A stretch of DNA of 32,600 nt from Desulfobacterales bacterium (GCA_015231595.1 JADGBH010000053.1:1-32600); one strand, 5' to 3'. Counted from the first letter of the stretch, positions 1-8,394 are shown. The notes: generated by a model not told the origin, from the sequence alone. Program-made: numbers and translations.

Positions 1-2
1 AA

Positions 3-101
3 GGAGTTGGTATGAGATGGAGCGTTGATGGATTTAACAATTTACTTCATTTAAGAATAGCATACGTCAATGGACGTTTCGATTCGTTATTTGATATTTA
101 A
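3..101 (+). CDS. Transposase, C-terminal end only (5' part outside window)
   Basis: An open frame runs in from the window edge and stops at the TAA at 99-101, giving about 32 residues. It contains GMRWSVDGFNNLLHLR followed by AYVNGRFD. This pattern (RW, then a leucine/arginine-rich helix, then NGR-D) resembles the extreme C-terminus of ISKra4-like or UPF0236/ISLre2-like transposases. The family cannot be fixed from so little sequence. No complete terminal inverted repeat is obvious between 102 and 272, so the right end of the element is not defined. An unrelated protein is possible. Confidence 0.45.
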   Translation, partial: GVGMRWSVDGFNNLLHLRIAYVNGRFDSLFDI

Positions 102-272
102 TTATCCCCTAACCAATAGTTACGCCCGATAGTTAGTATATAATTGACTATTAATAATTATAATAATTTTCTTTACATAACATTATATCTAATATATTAC
201 ATAAAATCTGTCTAATAAGAGATAGAAATTTTATTGTTAATGTAATTTAAATAAAATATTTTTGGAGGTTGT

Positions 273-599
273 ATGCAAATTAATATTCAAAAAAACGTTG
301 TTGAATTTACCCCTGAAAACTCTGAAGAAAAAGTCAAACTCGAAGGTTTATGGCGAACAATGGTAGATTGTGTAAGGTTTAATAAAAAACTTGTTCCAAT
401 TGGAGAATACGTTCCTCAAAAAAATGATGTTGCGCGATTTGTAATAGAAGGAATTGATAACAGTGCTGAAACATACCCAGAGGCTTATGCTGATAAAGAT
501 TGCAAGTGCGTTTGCTATACATGCAATAAATACATTAACCTTAAAAAAGGTGATAGAATTCCTCCATGTTGTGGAAAATTAATGGAAATTTTAGATTAA
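273..599 (+). CDS. Small protein with a desulforedoxin-like Cys cluster
   Basis: This 108-residue protein starts at an ATG behind a strong GGAGGT ribosome-binding site. The first ~70 residues match no family I recognise. The C-terminus has C77, C79, C81 and C84, then an adjacent pair C99-C100. The C81-x2-C84 ... CC pattern followed by GKLM copies the desulforedoxin domain of desulfoferrodoxin, where CxxC plus CC hold a single Fe(Cys)4 iron. The gene is 25 bp upstream of rubrerythrin and is probably co-transcribed with it and desulfoferrodoxin. An electron-transfer role to those enzymes is inferred from context. C77 and C79 add a CxCxCxxC run not needed for a simple Fe(Cys)4 site; a zinc ribbon is the main alternative. 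Confidence 0.75.
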   Translation: MQINIQKNVVEFTPENSEEKVKLEGLWRTMVDCVRFNKKLVPIGEYVPQKNDVARFVIEGIDNSAETYPEAYADKDCKCVCYTCNKYINLKKGDRIPPCCGKLMEILD

Positions 600-624
600 T
601 GATTAGATTAAGGAGATAACAATT

Positions 625-1200
625 ATGGGAAGAATTAAAGGAACAAAGACTGAAACAAATCTTTTAAAATCGTTTGCAGGAGAATCTCAAGCAAGAAATC
701 GTTATACTTACTTTGCAAGCAAAGCCAGAGCAGAAGGTTATATGCAAATTTCCGCTATTTTTGAAGAAACCGCTAATCAAGAAAAAGAGCATGCAAAAAG
801 ATTTTTTAGTTTTTTAGAAGGTGGGGAATTAGAAATAACTGCAGGTTTTCCTGCTGGAGTTGTAGGAACAACACTTGAAAATTTAAAAGCAGCTGCCGCT
901 GGGGAAAATCATGAGCATACTGTTATGTATCCTGAGTTTGCTAAGATAGCGGAAGAAGAAGGCTTTAATGATATTGCTATTATTTTCAGGGCGATCTCAA
1001 ATGCAGAAAAACAGCATGAAAACAGATATAGAATATTAGCCAGCAATATAGAGAAAAATAAAGTTTTTAAAAGAGATAATAAAGTAAAGTGGAGATGTAG
1101 AAATTGCGGTTATGTCCATGATGGTACAGATGCTCCAGAAGCATGCCCAGCTTGCGCTCATCCAAAATCATATTACGAATTGATAGATGAAAATTATTAA
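625..1200 (+). CDS. rbr: Rubrerythrin
   Basis: A 191-residue non-haem iron peroxidase that reduces hydrogen peroxide in the anaerobe cytoplasm. The N-terminal ferritin-like four-helix domain carries the diiron ligands E20, E53, H56, E94, E97, E128 and H131, at almost the same numbering as Desulfovibrio rubrerythrin. The C-terminal rubredoxin domain has C158-x2-C161 and C174-x2-C177 for an Fe(Cys)4 site. Length equals the family norm. The start ATG follows AAGGAGATAAC. It lies between the desulforedoxin-like gene and desulfoferrodoxin, the usual oxidative-stress grouping of sulfate reducers. Electrons from rubredoxin-type donors pass through the C-terminal domain to the diiron site. Confidence 0.97.
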   Translation: MGRIKGTKTETNLLKSFAGESQARNRYTYFASKARAEGYMQISAIFEETANQEKEHAKRFFSFLEGGELEITAGFPAGVVGTTLENLKAAAAGENHEHTVMYPEFAKIAEEEGFNDIAIIFRAISNAEKQHENRYRILASNIEKNKVFKRDNKVKWRCRNCGYVHDGTDAPEACPACAHPKSYYELIDENY

Positions 1201-1248
1201 TTTTATTACCGTAAATAATTCTAAAATGAAAAAAAAGGAGTTTATGAT

Positions 1249-1623
1249 ATGACCAAAAGGACAGAAGTATATAAATGTAAAGTTTGTGGAAATATTGTAG
1301 GAGTTTTACATGCCGGAGGAGGACAGCTTGTTTGTTGTGGTAAACCTATGGAACTCTTAAAAGAAAATACAGTTGATGCATCAAAGGAAAAACACGTTCC
1401 TGTTATTGAAAAAATTGACGGCGGTGTAAAAGTAAAGGTAGGAAGCGCAGCACATCCAATGGAAGAAAAACATTATATTGAATGGATAGCAGTTCTTGCT
1501 GGAGAAAAAGCTTACATACAGTTTTTAAAAGCAGGGGACGCTCCTGAAGCAGTATTCAAAATAGATGAATCTCAAATAACTGCTCAAGCTTATTGCAACC
1601 TCCATGGATTGTGGAAAAACTAA
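1249..1623 (+). CDS. dfx: Desulfoferrodoxin (2Fe superoxide reductase)
   Basis: A 124-residue protein that reduces superoxide to peroxide without making oxygen. The N-terminal desulforedoxin domain has C10, C13, C29 and C30 (centre I). The C-terminal superoxide reductase domain supplies the Fe(His)4Cys centre II through H49, H69, H75, C116 and H119; E48, next to H49, corresponds to the conserved glutamate that approaches the iron. Positions match the Desulfovibrio and Desulfoarculus proteins. An AAAAGGAG ribosome-binding site precedes the ATG. It is the last gene of the defence cassette and is followed by a hairpin terminator. Its peroxide product would be the substrate of the rubrerythrin just upstream, so the two genes form a short pathway. 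Confidence 0.97.
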   Translation: MTKRTEVYKCKVCGNIVGVLHAGGGQLVCCGKPMELLKENTVDASKEKHVPVIEKIDGGVKVKVGSAAHPMEEKHYIEWIAVLAGEKAYIQFLKAGDAPEAVFKIDESQITAQAYCNLHGLWKN

Positions 1624-1651
1624 AATATAGACGATTGATATTTAAATTTAT

Positions 1652-1688
1652 AGAATGGGACATTTAGCTTCCCATTCTTTTTTATTTT
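1652..1688. terminator. Hairpin terminator between convergent dfx and HDOD genes
   Basis: A perfect 9-bp stem (AGAATGGGA at 1652-1660, TCCCATTCT at 1670-1678) with a 9-nt loop is followed on the plus strand by a T-rich tract. It lies 28 bp after the dfx stop and abuts the 3' end of the minus-strand HDOD gene, so it may serve both. Confidence 0.85.
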
Positions 1689-2542
1689 AAGCTATTGATA
1701 ACTGTAAAAGCATAGTTTAATGACTCGTTTAATATTTCTTCTATTTCGCTGTGTTCAAACATTAATAATTCTAAAGAAGCGTTATCAATTTTAAGATTAA
1801 CTTCCCTATTTTGTTTAGAATCATTCCAGTTTATAATCTGATTAGCAGTATGGATAATTTGAACAAGCTCGTTTTGTGGCCATTTAGATGGAGAATGATG
1901 GGCTTGTATAGCTATTGAAATATGTTTAGGGAAGTTCCATTTTTCACATAAATTACCAGCTATATTAGCATGGTTAATTCCAAGTATTTTTCTTTCAATT
2001 TCGGTAGATATAATAATATTTTTATCATATAATTCAGGGAACATACTTTTTCTTGCACATATAAAATCGTTTAGTATAAGCTTTCCAACATCATGTATAA
2101 GCCCTGCTAAATAGGCATCATCAATATACTCAGGGAATTTTTTTTTAGCTATAATTTTTGAACAAAAAGCAACAGAAATTGAGTGTACCCACAAACTGCC
2201 GGGTATAATATTATAACCTTCAAGGTTAGTATTAAGAATTTTAGATGCGCAGGCCGTTGTAATCATTTCACCTAATGTATTAAATCCAAGAACAAGTGCG
2301 GCTCCTTGAATAGATCTAACTTTACTTAAACGGCTGTAATACACTGAGTTAGCTAACCTAAGGACTTTCATAGCAAGAGCTTGATCTGTTTCAAATAAAT
2401 CGGCTAATTCTTTTAAACTTGAATCAGGATCATTTATAATTCCAATAGCTTTTTCTAAAATTTGGGGCATTGGAGGCAAATCTTCAATACATTTGAGTAT
2501 TCTTTTTATTAAGGCTGGGCCCATTTCATGTTTTGTATTCAC
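1682..2542 (-). CDS. HDOD domain signalling protein
   Basis: A 286-residue cytoplasmic protein whose residues ~10-215 form an HDOD domain, a non-catalytic relative of HD phosphohydrolases common in environmental signalling. The opening helix has LPPMPQI, as in most HDOD proteins, followed by a segment typical of the fold (LAMKVLRLANSVYYS). The metal-binding HD doublet survives only partly, as LIHDVGKLIL near residue 150. The start is a GTG at 2542 with an AAAAGG ribosome-binding site 6-7 bases upstream; an ATG at 2524 is the alternative. It is monocistronic and diverges from the PilZ operon across 240 bp. No output domain is fused. Role inferred: protein-protein adaptor in a c-di-GMP or stress response. 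Confidence 0.88.
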   Translation of the reverse strand: MNTKHEMGPALIKRILKCIEDLPPMPQILEKAIGIINDPDSSLKELADLFETDQALAMKVLRLANSVYYSRLSKVRSIQGAALVLGFNTLGEMITTACASKILNTNLEGYNIIPGSLWVHSISVAFCSKIIAKKKFPEYIDDAYLAGLIHDVGKLILNDFICARKSMFPELYDKNIIISTEIERKILGINHANIAGNLCEKWNFPKHISIAIQAHHSPSKWPQNELVQIIHTANQIINWNDSKQNREVNLKIDNASLELLMFEHSEIEEILNESLNYAFTVINSLK

Positions 2543-2783
2543 TTGTAACCTTTTCGCATCCTTTAAAAAAAATAATTTATTATTTGATAAAAATGGACTT
2601 ACAAAATAATTTTTTTTTTATCAACAATAATAAATATAAAATCTATATAAATTTTAAAACTGAAAAAATTTTAAGATTTTATGTTATGCATAAATTTTTA
2701 ATTGCTGTTTAATTTATTCCTTGCTAAGTTAAAAAATATTATAATTAACTAACCTAAATATTTTTTTATGGAGGATATTAAAT

Positions 2784-3317
2784 ATGGAAAAAAGAATAGC
2801 TACGCGATCTGATGTTCAAGCAAAATCAGAAGCCATAGTAAAATATGAAGGAAGGATGATAAGGGGAAAAGTTGATAATTTAGGAGCAACAGGCATATTT
2901 ATTCTTACAAATGAACATGTTCCTATAAATAAAGAGGTAGAAATAAGAATTATTTTTCTTCCAGATCTCGCCCCTTTCCTTACTATGACTGCAAAAGGTA
3001 TAGCTGTCAGATATAGTAAAGAAGGAATAGGCTTTAGATTTTCTGAAATAGACATCCTTCAATTAGGACAATGCGTAACAACAATGATAAATGTTTGTCA
3101 TGATTCTCAAAAAACAAAAAATCCTGAAACAGCTAACAAATCACACTATACGCTTCCCCCCAGCAAATCGAACTATACGCTTCCCCCCAGCAAATCGAAT
3201 TATACGCTTCCTCCCAGCAAATCGAACTATACGCTTCCTTCTAAGAATCAAAATAAATCAAATCTCACTGATATAGAAATTAAGGAACTTGAGATGGAAA
3301 ATGAAAAATTATTCTAA
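2784..3317 (+). CDS. PilZ domain protein with a C-terminal nonapeptide repeat tail
   Basis: Residues ~1-105 form a PilZ domain, the c-di-GMP receptor module. It has the N-terminal arginine motif (R4 ... R8) and a D/N-x-S-x-x-G-like motif as N32-L-G-A-T-G37, where glycine replaces the usual serine, so ligand binding may be altered. From residue ~119 the protein switches to four copies of a nine-residue unit close to KSNYTLPPS, then a charged tail. The repeat is low-complexity and probably unstructured. A GGAGG ribosome-binding site precedes the ATG. The stop overlaps the start of the next gene, so they are probably translationally coupled. The downstream REC-Hpt and HD-GYP genes suggest one signalling operon. 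Confidence 0.87.
   Translation: MEKRIATRSDVQAKSEAIVKYEGRMIRGKVDNLGATGIFILTNEHVPINKEVEIRIIFLPDLAPFLTMTAKGIAVRYSKEGIGFRFSEIDILQLGQCVTTMINVCHDSQKTKNPETANKSHYTLPPSKSNYTLPPSKSNYTLPPSKSNYTLPSKNQNKSNLTDIEIKELEMENEKLF
3138..3245 (+). repeat. Four tandem 27-bp in-frame repeats inside the PilZ gene
   Basis: Four consecutive 27-bp units (3138-3164, 3165-3191, 3192-3218, 3219-3245) share AAATCGAACTATACGC and then CTTCC. Units 1-3 end in CCCAGC with few substitutions; unit 4 ends in TTCTAAG. As 27 is a multiple of three, copy-number change would lengthen or shorten the protein without a frameshift. The near identity of the copies suggests recent slippage expansion. Confidence 0.95.
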
Positions 3318-4014
3318 ATTTTTACAGAATTGGTTTTTAAGCTACTTTATTTACGGATTAATAGCTTTAATCTTTTTTATACCTATAAACACTTTATCAG
3401 AGGAATTAGAAGGAGTTATAGAAAAAAAAGCTGAAATTTTTATATTAGAAGCTAAAGATATTTATTTAAAGGAACTTATTCAGGAATTTAAAGAAAAATA
3501 TGGGATAAATATTTTAGGGCTTGAAAATAAAGAAAATCAAAAAATTTCTATTTTTGTTTCATCACAAGATATTCATGAAATTATCAAAAAACTTCTTAAA
3601 TATCTTGAAGAAAAAAATTATACCTTAGAGTTTTACAATAATACTTTAAGTCGAGTTACTGTTTTTCCTTCATCAACTAATGAAAAAAAAATAGAAGAAA
3701 ATTTTATTGGGTTAACAGAAAAAAAAGAAGAAGAATTTGTTAATATAGTAAAAATATTAGGTATTGAACCCAATTCCCAAGCTCAAGGCCTTGCTTTAAG
3801 GCCTAACGATATTGTTCTTGAATATGATGGGGTAAAAATTGAAAATGCCGAGCAGCTTGTTGAGGAAGTTAAAAATAAATACAATAAGTCTCAAGTTGAA
3901 ATGTTAGTTATAAGTGATGGTCTTTCTGTCCGTCATATTCTTAATGGAGGTCTTATCGGCATTCGAATCGTTACGGATAAAATATCTTTTAAAGAATATG
4001 AAAAATTATATTAA
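3301..4014 (+). CDS. Exported protein with STN-like and PDZ domains
   Basis: A 237-residue protein. I chose the ATG at 3301; a TTG at 3289 in the same frame adds four residues but lies only 3 bases from the AAGGA. Residues ~10-35 form one hydrophobic segment, a signal peptide or anchor. Residues ~40-120 look like an STN-type domain (secretin/TonB N-terminal fold: ...KDIYLKELIQEF... then VSSQDIHEIIKKLL). The C-terminal ~80 residues are a PDZ domain (GIEPNSQAQGLALRPNDIV...). STN plus PDZ is reminiscent of type II secretion or pilus-assembly periplasmic proteins such as GspC, but it is too short and isolated to name. It overlaps the PilZ gene end by 17 bp. Confidence 0.72.
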   Translation: MKNYSKFLQNWFLSYFIYGLIALIFFIPINTLSEELEGVIEKKAEIFILEAKDIYLKELIQEFKEKYGINILGLENKENQKISIFVSSQDIHEIIKKLLKYLEEKNYTLEFYNNTLSRVTVFPSSTNEKKIEENFIGLTEKKEEEFVNIVKILGIEPNSQAQGLALRPNDIVLEYDGVKIENAEQLVEEVKNKYNKSQVEMLVISDGLSVRHILNGGLIGIRIVTDKISFKEYEKLY

Positions 4015-4072
4015 GGCATTATTTTAATAACCCGTCTCTTCTAAAAAACAAACGATTTATTTTTGGAGCAGA

Positions 4073-5401
4073 ATGGAAGAGAAAAACATCGAAAAAAATA
4101 TAATTAATGATTGTGAAAGAATAATCCAAAGCGGAGAATTTGAAAATAATCAGTTAATGCCCTATTTTTTTATTCTATTTAACCATTATAAAGAACTATA
4201 TAAAAAATATTCTAATTTAAAACCAGAGGACAATTCTGAGCAAGGAAAAAAAATTTTTCTTGCTGATATGAATCATGAAATTGAGAATCCAATTAATTTT
4301 ACTGCCCCATTTGAAAGGATCGCTGAAAAAGATAAAAATGAATTCATATTTCCAGAATATCTTAAAAATATTAAAATATTGATTGTTGACTCTAATCCAA
4401 CATTTTTATCTGTTTTAGAAAATATACTTATATCTTTTTCATTTAATCCTAAATCGGTTGACTCATCCGAAAAAGCTATAAATGAATTAAAAAATGCTCC
4501 GCTTGAAGAATCTTACAGACTCATTTTCATTGATTTAAAATTAAAAGGTACCGATGGAATTACTTTATCAAAGAAAATAAGAGACGATAGCTTACTATGT
4601 AGTATTCCGATCATTATGATGACGAGCTTTTCCAGTGATGAAATAATCAATAAAGCAAAAGAATTAAATGTAAAATTTATAAGAAAGCCCATTAATCGAA
4701 GCAGCCTTTTTGATACTCTTATTGAAGTGTTTGAATGTAAAATGTTTTTAGCACAATCAAAAGGATTAAAGCATGAAGAAGATAAAAAATTATTTTCTAA
4801 CATACCCGGCATTGATATAGAAGATGGAATTAAAAGGCTCGGAGGGAATTCAGTTGTATTTATAAAATTATTAAAAAGTTTTGAGTTTGATTATTCCAAT
4901 GTGGTAAATGATATAAAAAATGCTATTTCATGTAATGATATTGAATACGCGTTAAGGCTTGTTCATACTTTAAAAGGTATATCAGGAAACCTTTCTGCAA
5001 AAGAACTTCATGAAGCATCTAAAGCTTTAGAAAAAGCTTTAAAAGAAAATTTAGAAATAAAATATTTAAGCCTAATAAATGAACTTGAAATAGCGCTAAA
5101 TAGAGTTAAAATAGCAATAAATATTTTAACAAATGGTGAAGCGAATACAAATAACATTGAAAACAAATCGTTAGATTTAAATATAATTACGCCTCTTTTT
5201 AAAAAGCTTTACTTTCTTTTGCAAACAAGGGATATAGATGCTGAAGAATGTATGGACGAAATAAAAAAATATTGGACATCTTTCCATCAAAAAAAAGAAT
5301 TAGATATCCTTGAAAAGCAAATTTTTGAATACGAATTTGAAGAAGCGGTTGAAACATTAGAACAAATTTTTAAAAATTTCAATATTAGCGTAGCAGAATA
5401 A
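4073..5401 (+). CDS. REC-Hpt protein with a relic histidine-kinase H-box
   Basis: A 442-residue cytoplasmic phosphorelay protein. Residues 58-75 (GKKIFLADMNHEIENPIN) match the H-box of hybrid histidine kinases, which usually reads FLANMSHEIRTPMN, with the phosphoacceptor histidine (H68) kept. No dimerisation-helix remainder or HATPase domain follows. Next comes a receiver domain (~100-220) with acidic pocket D106, phosphoacceptor D154, T184 and K205. An Hpt domain (~240-350) follows, with H298 in HTLKGISGNLSA. The last ~90 residues are an unassigned helical tail. It appears to be a hybrid kinase that lost its ATPase core and now acts as a phosphotransfer protein. The stop is 2 bp from the next start, so REC-HD-GYP is the likely partner. 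Confidence 0.85.
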   Translation: MEEKNIEKNIINDCERIIQSGEFENNQLMPYFFILFNHYKELYKKYSNLKPEDNSEQGKKIFLADMNHEIENPINFTAPFERIAEKDKNEFIFPEYLKNIKILIVDSNPTFLSVLENILISFSFNPKSVDSSEKAINELKNAPLEESYRLIFIDLKLKGTDGITLSKKIRDDSLLCSIPIIMMTSFSSDEIINKAKELNVKFIRKPINRSSLFDTLIEVFECKMFLAQSKGLKHEEDKKLFSNIPGIDIEDGIKRLGGNSVVFIKLLKSFEFDYSNVVNDIKNAISCNDIEYALRLVHTLKGISGNLSAKELHEASKALEKALKENLEIKYLSLINELEIALNRVKIAINILTNGEANTNNIENKSLDLNIITPLFKKLYFLLQTRDIDAEECMDEIKKYWTSFHQKKELDILEKQIFEYEFEEAVETLEQIFKNFNISVAE

Positions 5402-5403
5402 TT

Positions 5404-6429
5404 ATGAATAAAGATAAGCCTAAAATTCTTATAGTTGATGATACTCCTTCTAATATCAAAGTATTAGGAAGTAGTCTTGGCGATAAATACAGTATTTTTG
5501 TTGCAACTAGCGGCGAAAAAGCTTTAACTATTTTAAAAACTACACCTATTGATATTATATTGCTTGATATTATGATGCCTGAGATGGATGGATATGAAGT
5601 ATGCAATAAAATAAAAGATAATTCTTTGACTCGCAATATACCTATAATTTTTATTACGGCTTTAACAGGGGAAGATGATGAAGCTAAAGGATTAGAACTC
5701 GGCGCTGTAGATTATATTATAAAGCCTATTCAGCCTTCTATAGTTAATGCAAGGGTTAAAACTCATCTTGAACTAAAAAAACATAGAGATAACCTTGAAT
5801 ATCTTGTACAAGAACGAACAAAACAAGTTCAAGATACTCAGCTTGAAATTATATTTCGTCTTGCAATGGCTTCCGAATATCGTGATAATGAGACAGGACT
5901 GCATATTACACGTATAAGTCACCTTAGCGCGATACTTGCTGAAGCATATGGGCTTGATAAAACCGATTGTGACGAAATTTTTCATGCTAGTTCTATGCAT
6001 GATGTTGGAAAAATTGGTATTCCAGATAATATTTTGCTTAAACCAGGAAAACTTGATGCCAATGAATTTAACATAATGAAATCCCACACTACTATAGGCT
6101 CAGACATGCTTTCAGGTATAAATTGCGGGCTTTTAACTCGAGCAAAATTAATAGCCATTACTCATCACGAAAAATGGGATGGAACAGGATATCCTAACGG
6201 TATTTCTGGAGACGATATTCCTTTAGAAGGCAGAATTACAGCTTTATGTGATGTATTTGATGCTCTTACATCAACAAGGCCATATAAAAAGGCGTGGACA
6301 GTTGAAGAAACTGTTGCCGAAATTGAACGATGCTCAGATAAACATTTTGATCCTAATCTTGTAAAATTATTAAAAAAAGTTCTTAGTAAATTCGTAGCGG
6401 TTAAAAAAAAATTTGGGGATAAGGAATAA
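5404..6429 (+). CDS. REC-HD-GYP response regulator (RpfG-like c-di-GMP phosphodiesterase)
   Basis: A 341-residue two-domain regulator. The receiver domain (~1-120) has D12/D13, phosphoacceptor D55, T85 and K107. A coiled linker (~120-150) leads to an HD-GYP domain (~150-340). Its metal site includes H199-D200 (MHDVGKIGIPD) and the signature H254-H-E-K-W-D-G-T-G-Y-P264. All catalytic elements look intact, so the predicted activity is hydrolysis of cyclic di-GMP to pGpG or GMP, gated by phosphorylation. It is 2 bp behind the REC-Hpt gene, which suggests translational coupling and a phosphorelay from the Hpt histidine. With the PilZ gene upstream, the operon contains both a c-di-GMP receptor and a degrading enzyme. 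Confidence 0.93.
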   Translation: MNKDKPKILIVDDTPSNIKVLGSSLGDKYSIFVATSGEKALTILKTTPIDIILLDIMMPEMDGYEVCNKIKDNSLTRNIPIIFITALTGEDDEAKGLELGAVDYIIKPIQPSIVNARVKTHLELKKHRDNLEYLVQERTKQVQDTQLEIIFRLAMASEYRDNETGLHITRISHLSAILAEAYGLDKTDCDEIFHASSMHDVGKIGIPDNILLKPGKLDANEFNIMKSHTTIGSDMLSGINCGLLTRAKLIAITHHEKWDGTGYPNGISGDDIPLEGRITALCDVFDALTSTRPYKKAWTVEETVAEIERCSDKHFDPNLVKLLKKVLSKFVAVKKKFGDKE

Positions 6430-6472
6430 ATACACCTTTATCATTTCTTTAAATTCTAATGGCCATAAATAT

Positions 6473-8302
6473 ATGCGTTTAAAAAAAAATCTTACATTTG
6501 TAGATGCTTTTTGTATTACTGTAGGTGCGATGTTAAGTTCAGGCTTGTTTATACTTCCAGCTATCGCCTATGCTAAAACAGGACCATCTGTATGCATAGC
6601 TTACCTTTTAGGTGCAATTATTACAGCTATAGGAACCCTATGTCAGGCTGAATTATCTACCGCTATGCCAAAAGCTGGTGGAACATATTTTTATGTTACG
6701 AGAACAATGGGCACAGCCGTTGGCACAATATACGGTTTTATAACCTTCCTTGCCCTTGCTTTAAAAAGTGCTTTTGCCCTTATGGGTATGGCTATATTCG
6801 CTAATATTCTAATTGATGTAGATATAAGGCTAATAGCCGTGGCACTATGCTTCTTATTTATAAATTTAAACATTATCGGTACAAAAGAAGCTGGAAAACT
6901 TCAAACAATTCTTGTTATCTTTATTTTAGCGAATCTTTTCATATATGTCGTCAACGGAATGTCTTATGTTAAAATGAACCGTTTTGTGAACTTTATGCCG
7001 AATGGATTTGGAGAAGTTATTTCGTCGGCCGGTCTTATTTTTGTCTCTTTTGGGGGCTTATTAAAAATTGCAAGTCTTGCTGAGGAAATAAAGAATCCTG
7101 GACGCAATCTTCCGATCGTTATGATTTCGGGACTTATAGTAACTACTTTATTCTATTTGATGGTTATTTTTGTAACAGTTGGAATTATGGATGCAACTCA
7201 ATTAAAAACATCCCTTACACCAATAAGCGATGGAGCAAAAATAATAATGGGGAAGTGGGGAGAGATACTTCTTAGTATTGCGGCAATGATAGGTTTTATA
7301 TCTACCGCAAATGCGGGCATAATGGGAGCGTCAAGATATCCGTTAGCGCTTAGCAGAGATGATCTTATTCCTCCAATTTTTGGGAAGGTTAGTAAAAAAT
7401 TCCAAACTCCACATATCGGAATTATTTTTACTGGAGTATGTATTGTTGTAGCTGTTTTTTTTAATCTTGATTTCATTGCAAAAGCTGCTTCAAGTATTCT
7501 TATTCTTTCATATATTTTTGTATGTCTCGCGGTAATAATACTAAGGGAAAGCAGTCTTCAAAATTATCAACCAAGTTTTAAAGCCCCTTTTTATCCATGG
7601 CTTCCAATAATAGGAATTTGTTTTGATCTTATTCTTCTTATAGAAATAGGTAGAAATATAATCATTATGTGTCTTATACTTATTTTGGCCGGACTTTTTA
7701 TATACTGGTTTTATGGAAGAATCCGAACGGAAAAGGAGTATGCGCTTTTGCATATAATAGAAAGAATAAGTGCAAAGGATTTTACAACTCGCTCCCTTGA
7801 ATCGGAGTTAAAAGAAATAATTAGAGAAAGAGACGAAATTATTGGAGATAGATTTGATAGTATTATTGAAAATAATATAATACTTGATATTGAACAGGAA
7901 TTAAATTTAAAGGAATTTTTTATGGTAGCTGCAGAAGCTATTGCTCCCCATATAAATATGTCAAAAAATGAAATATTTAATGCGTTAATTACAAGAGAGA
8001 ATGAAAATAGCACTGTTTTAAGTCCTCATATAGCTATACCTCATATAATAATTGAAGGCGAAAAAAAATTTGATATTCTTATAGCAAGATGTAAAAAAGG
8101 AGTTAGATTTTCTCAATCTAACTCCAAAGTTCACGCAATTTTTATACTTATCGGTACAAAAGATGAAAGAAATTTTCATCTTAGGGCTTTGTCTTCAATC
8201 GCTCAAATAATTCATGATGTTCATTTTGATGAAAAATGGATGAATGCCAAAAATAAAGAAGCTCTAAGAGATATAGTTTTACTTGGGAAAAGAAAACGAT
8301 AA
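6473..8302 (+). CDS. APC-family permease fused to a PTS EIIA-like domain
   Basis: A 609-residue protein. Residues ~1-430 are an APC-superfamily amino-acid/polyamine transporter with about 12 membrane segments. It opens with FVDAFCITVGAMLSSGLFILPA, where the glycine-rich first-helix motif binds substrate in this family. The C-terminal ~150 residues resemble a PTS EIIA type-2 (fructose/mannitol/Ntr) domain, with the candidate phosphohistidine H524 in HIAIPHI. EIIA domains normally accept phosphate from HPr, so the fusion suggests transport gated by phosphorylation or nitrogen state (inference). A TTG at 6413 extends the frame by 20 residues into the previous gene; I prefer the ATG at 6473 because family homology starts there. 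Neither start has a strong ribosome-binding site. Confidence 0.85.
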   Translation: MRLKKNLTFVDAFCITVGAMLSSGLFILPAIAYAKTGPSVCIAYLLGAIITAIGTLCQAELSTAMPKAGGTYFYVTRTMGTAVGTIYGFITFLALALKSAFALMGMAIFANILIDVDIRLIAVALCFLFINLNIIGTKEAGKLQTILVIFILANLFIYVVNGMSYVKMNRFVNFMPNGFGEVISSAGLIFVSFGGLLKIASLAEEIKNPGRNLPIVMISGLIVTTLFYLMVIFVTVGIMDATQLKTSLTPISDGAKIIMGKWGEILLSIAAMIGFISTANAGIMGASRYPLALSRDDLIPPIFGKVSKKFQTPHIGIIFTGVCIVVAVFFNLDFIAKAASSILILSYIFVCLAVIILRESSLQNYQPSFKAPFYPWLPIIGICFDLILLIEIGRNIIIMCLILILAGLFIYWFYGRIRTEKEYALLHIIERISAKDFTTRSLESELKEIIRERDEIIGDRFDSIIENNIILDIEQELNLKEFFMVAAEAIAPHINMSKNEIFNALITRENENSTVLSPHIAIPHIIIEGEKKFDILIARCKKGVRFSQSNSKVHAIFILIGTKDERNFHLRALSSIAQIIHDVHFDEKWMNAKNKEALRDIVLLGKRKR

Positions 8303-8339
8303 ATAACGCTGCAACTCCATTTAATATAATAGATACAGA

Positions 8340-8394
8340 GGACACACCCGTAATCTTTAACTTTTTATTTTATTGAGAATTAATGGGTGTGTCC
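8340..8394. repeat. Inverted repeat GGACACACCC / GGGTGTGTCC
   Basis: Perfect 10-bp arms at 8340-8349 and 8385-8394 flank a 35-nt AT-rich loop. It lies 38 bp after the permease stop. There is no clear T-run after the stem, so I read it as a dispersed palindromic repeat rather than a terminator, though weak termination is possible. Confidence 0.6.

Noticed and set aside
140..172. AT-rich palindromic stretch resembling a PerR or Fur box upstream of the superoxide cassette
   Set aside because: The TTAATAATTATAATAATT pattern is expected by chance in such AT-rich DNA, and it lacks a full consensus. A possible -35 TTGACT has only a 9-bp spacing to TATAAT.
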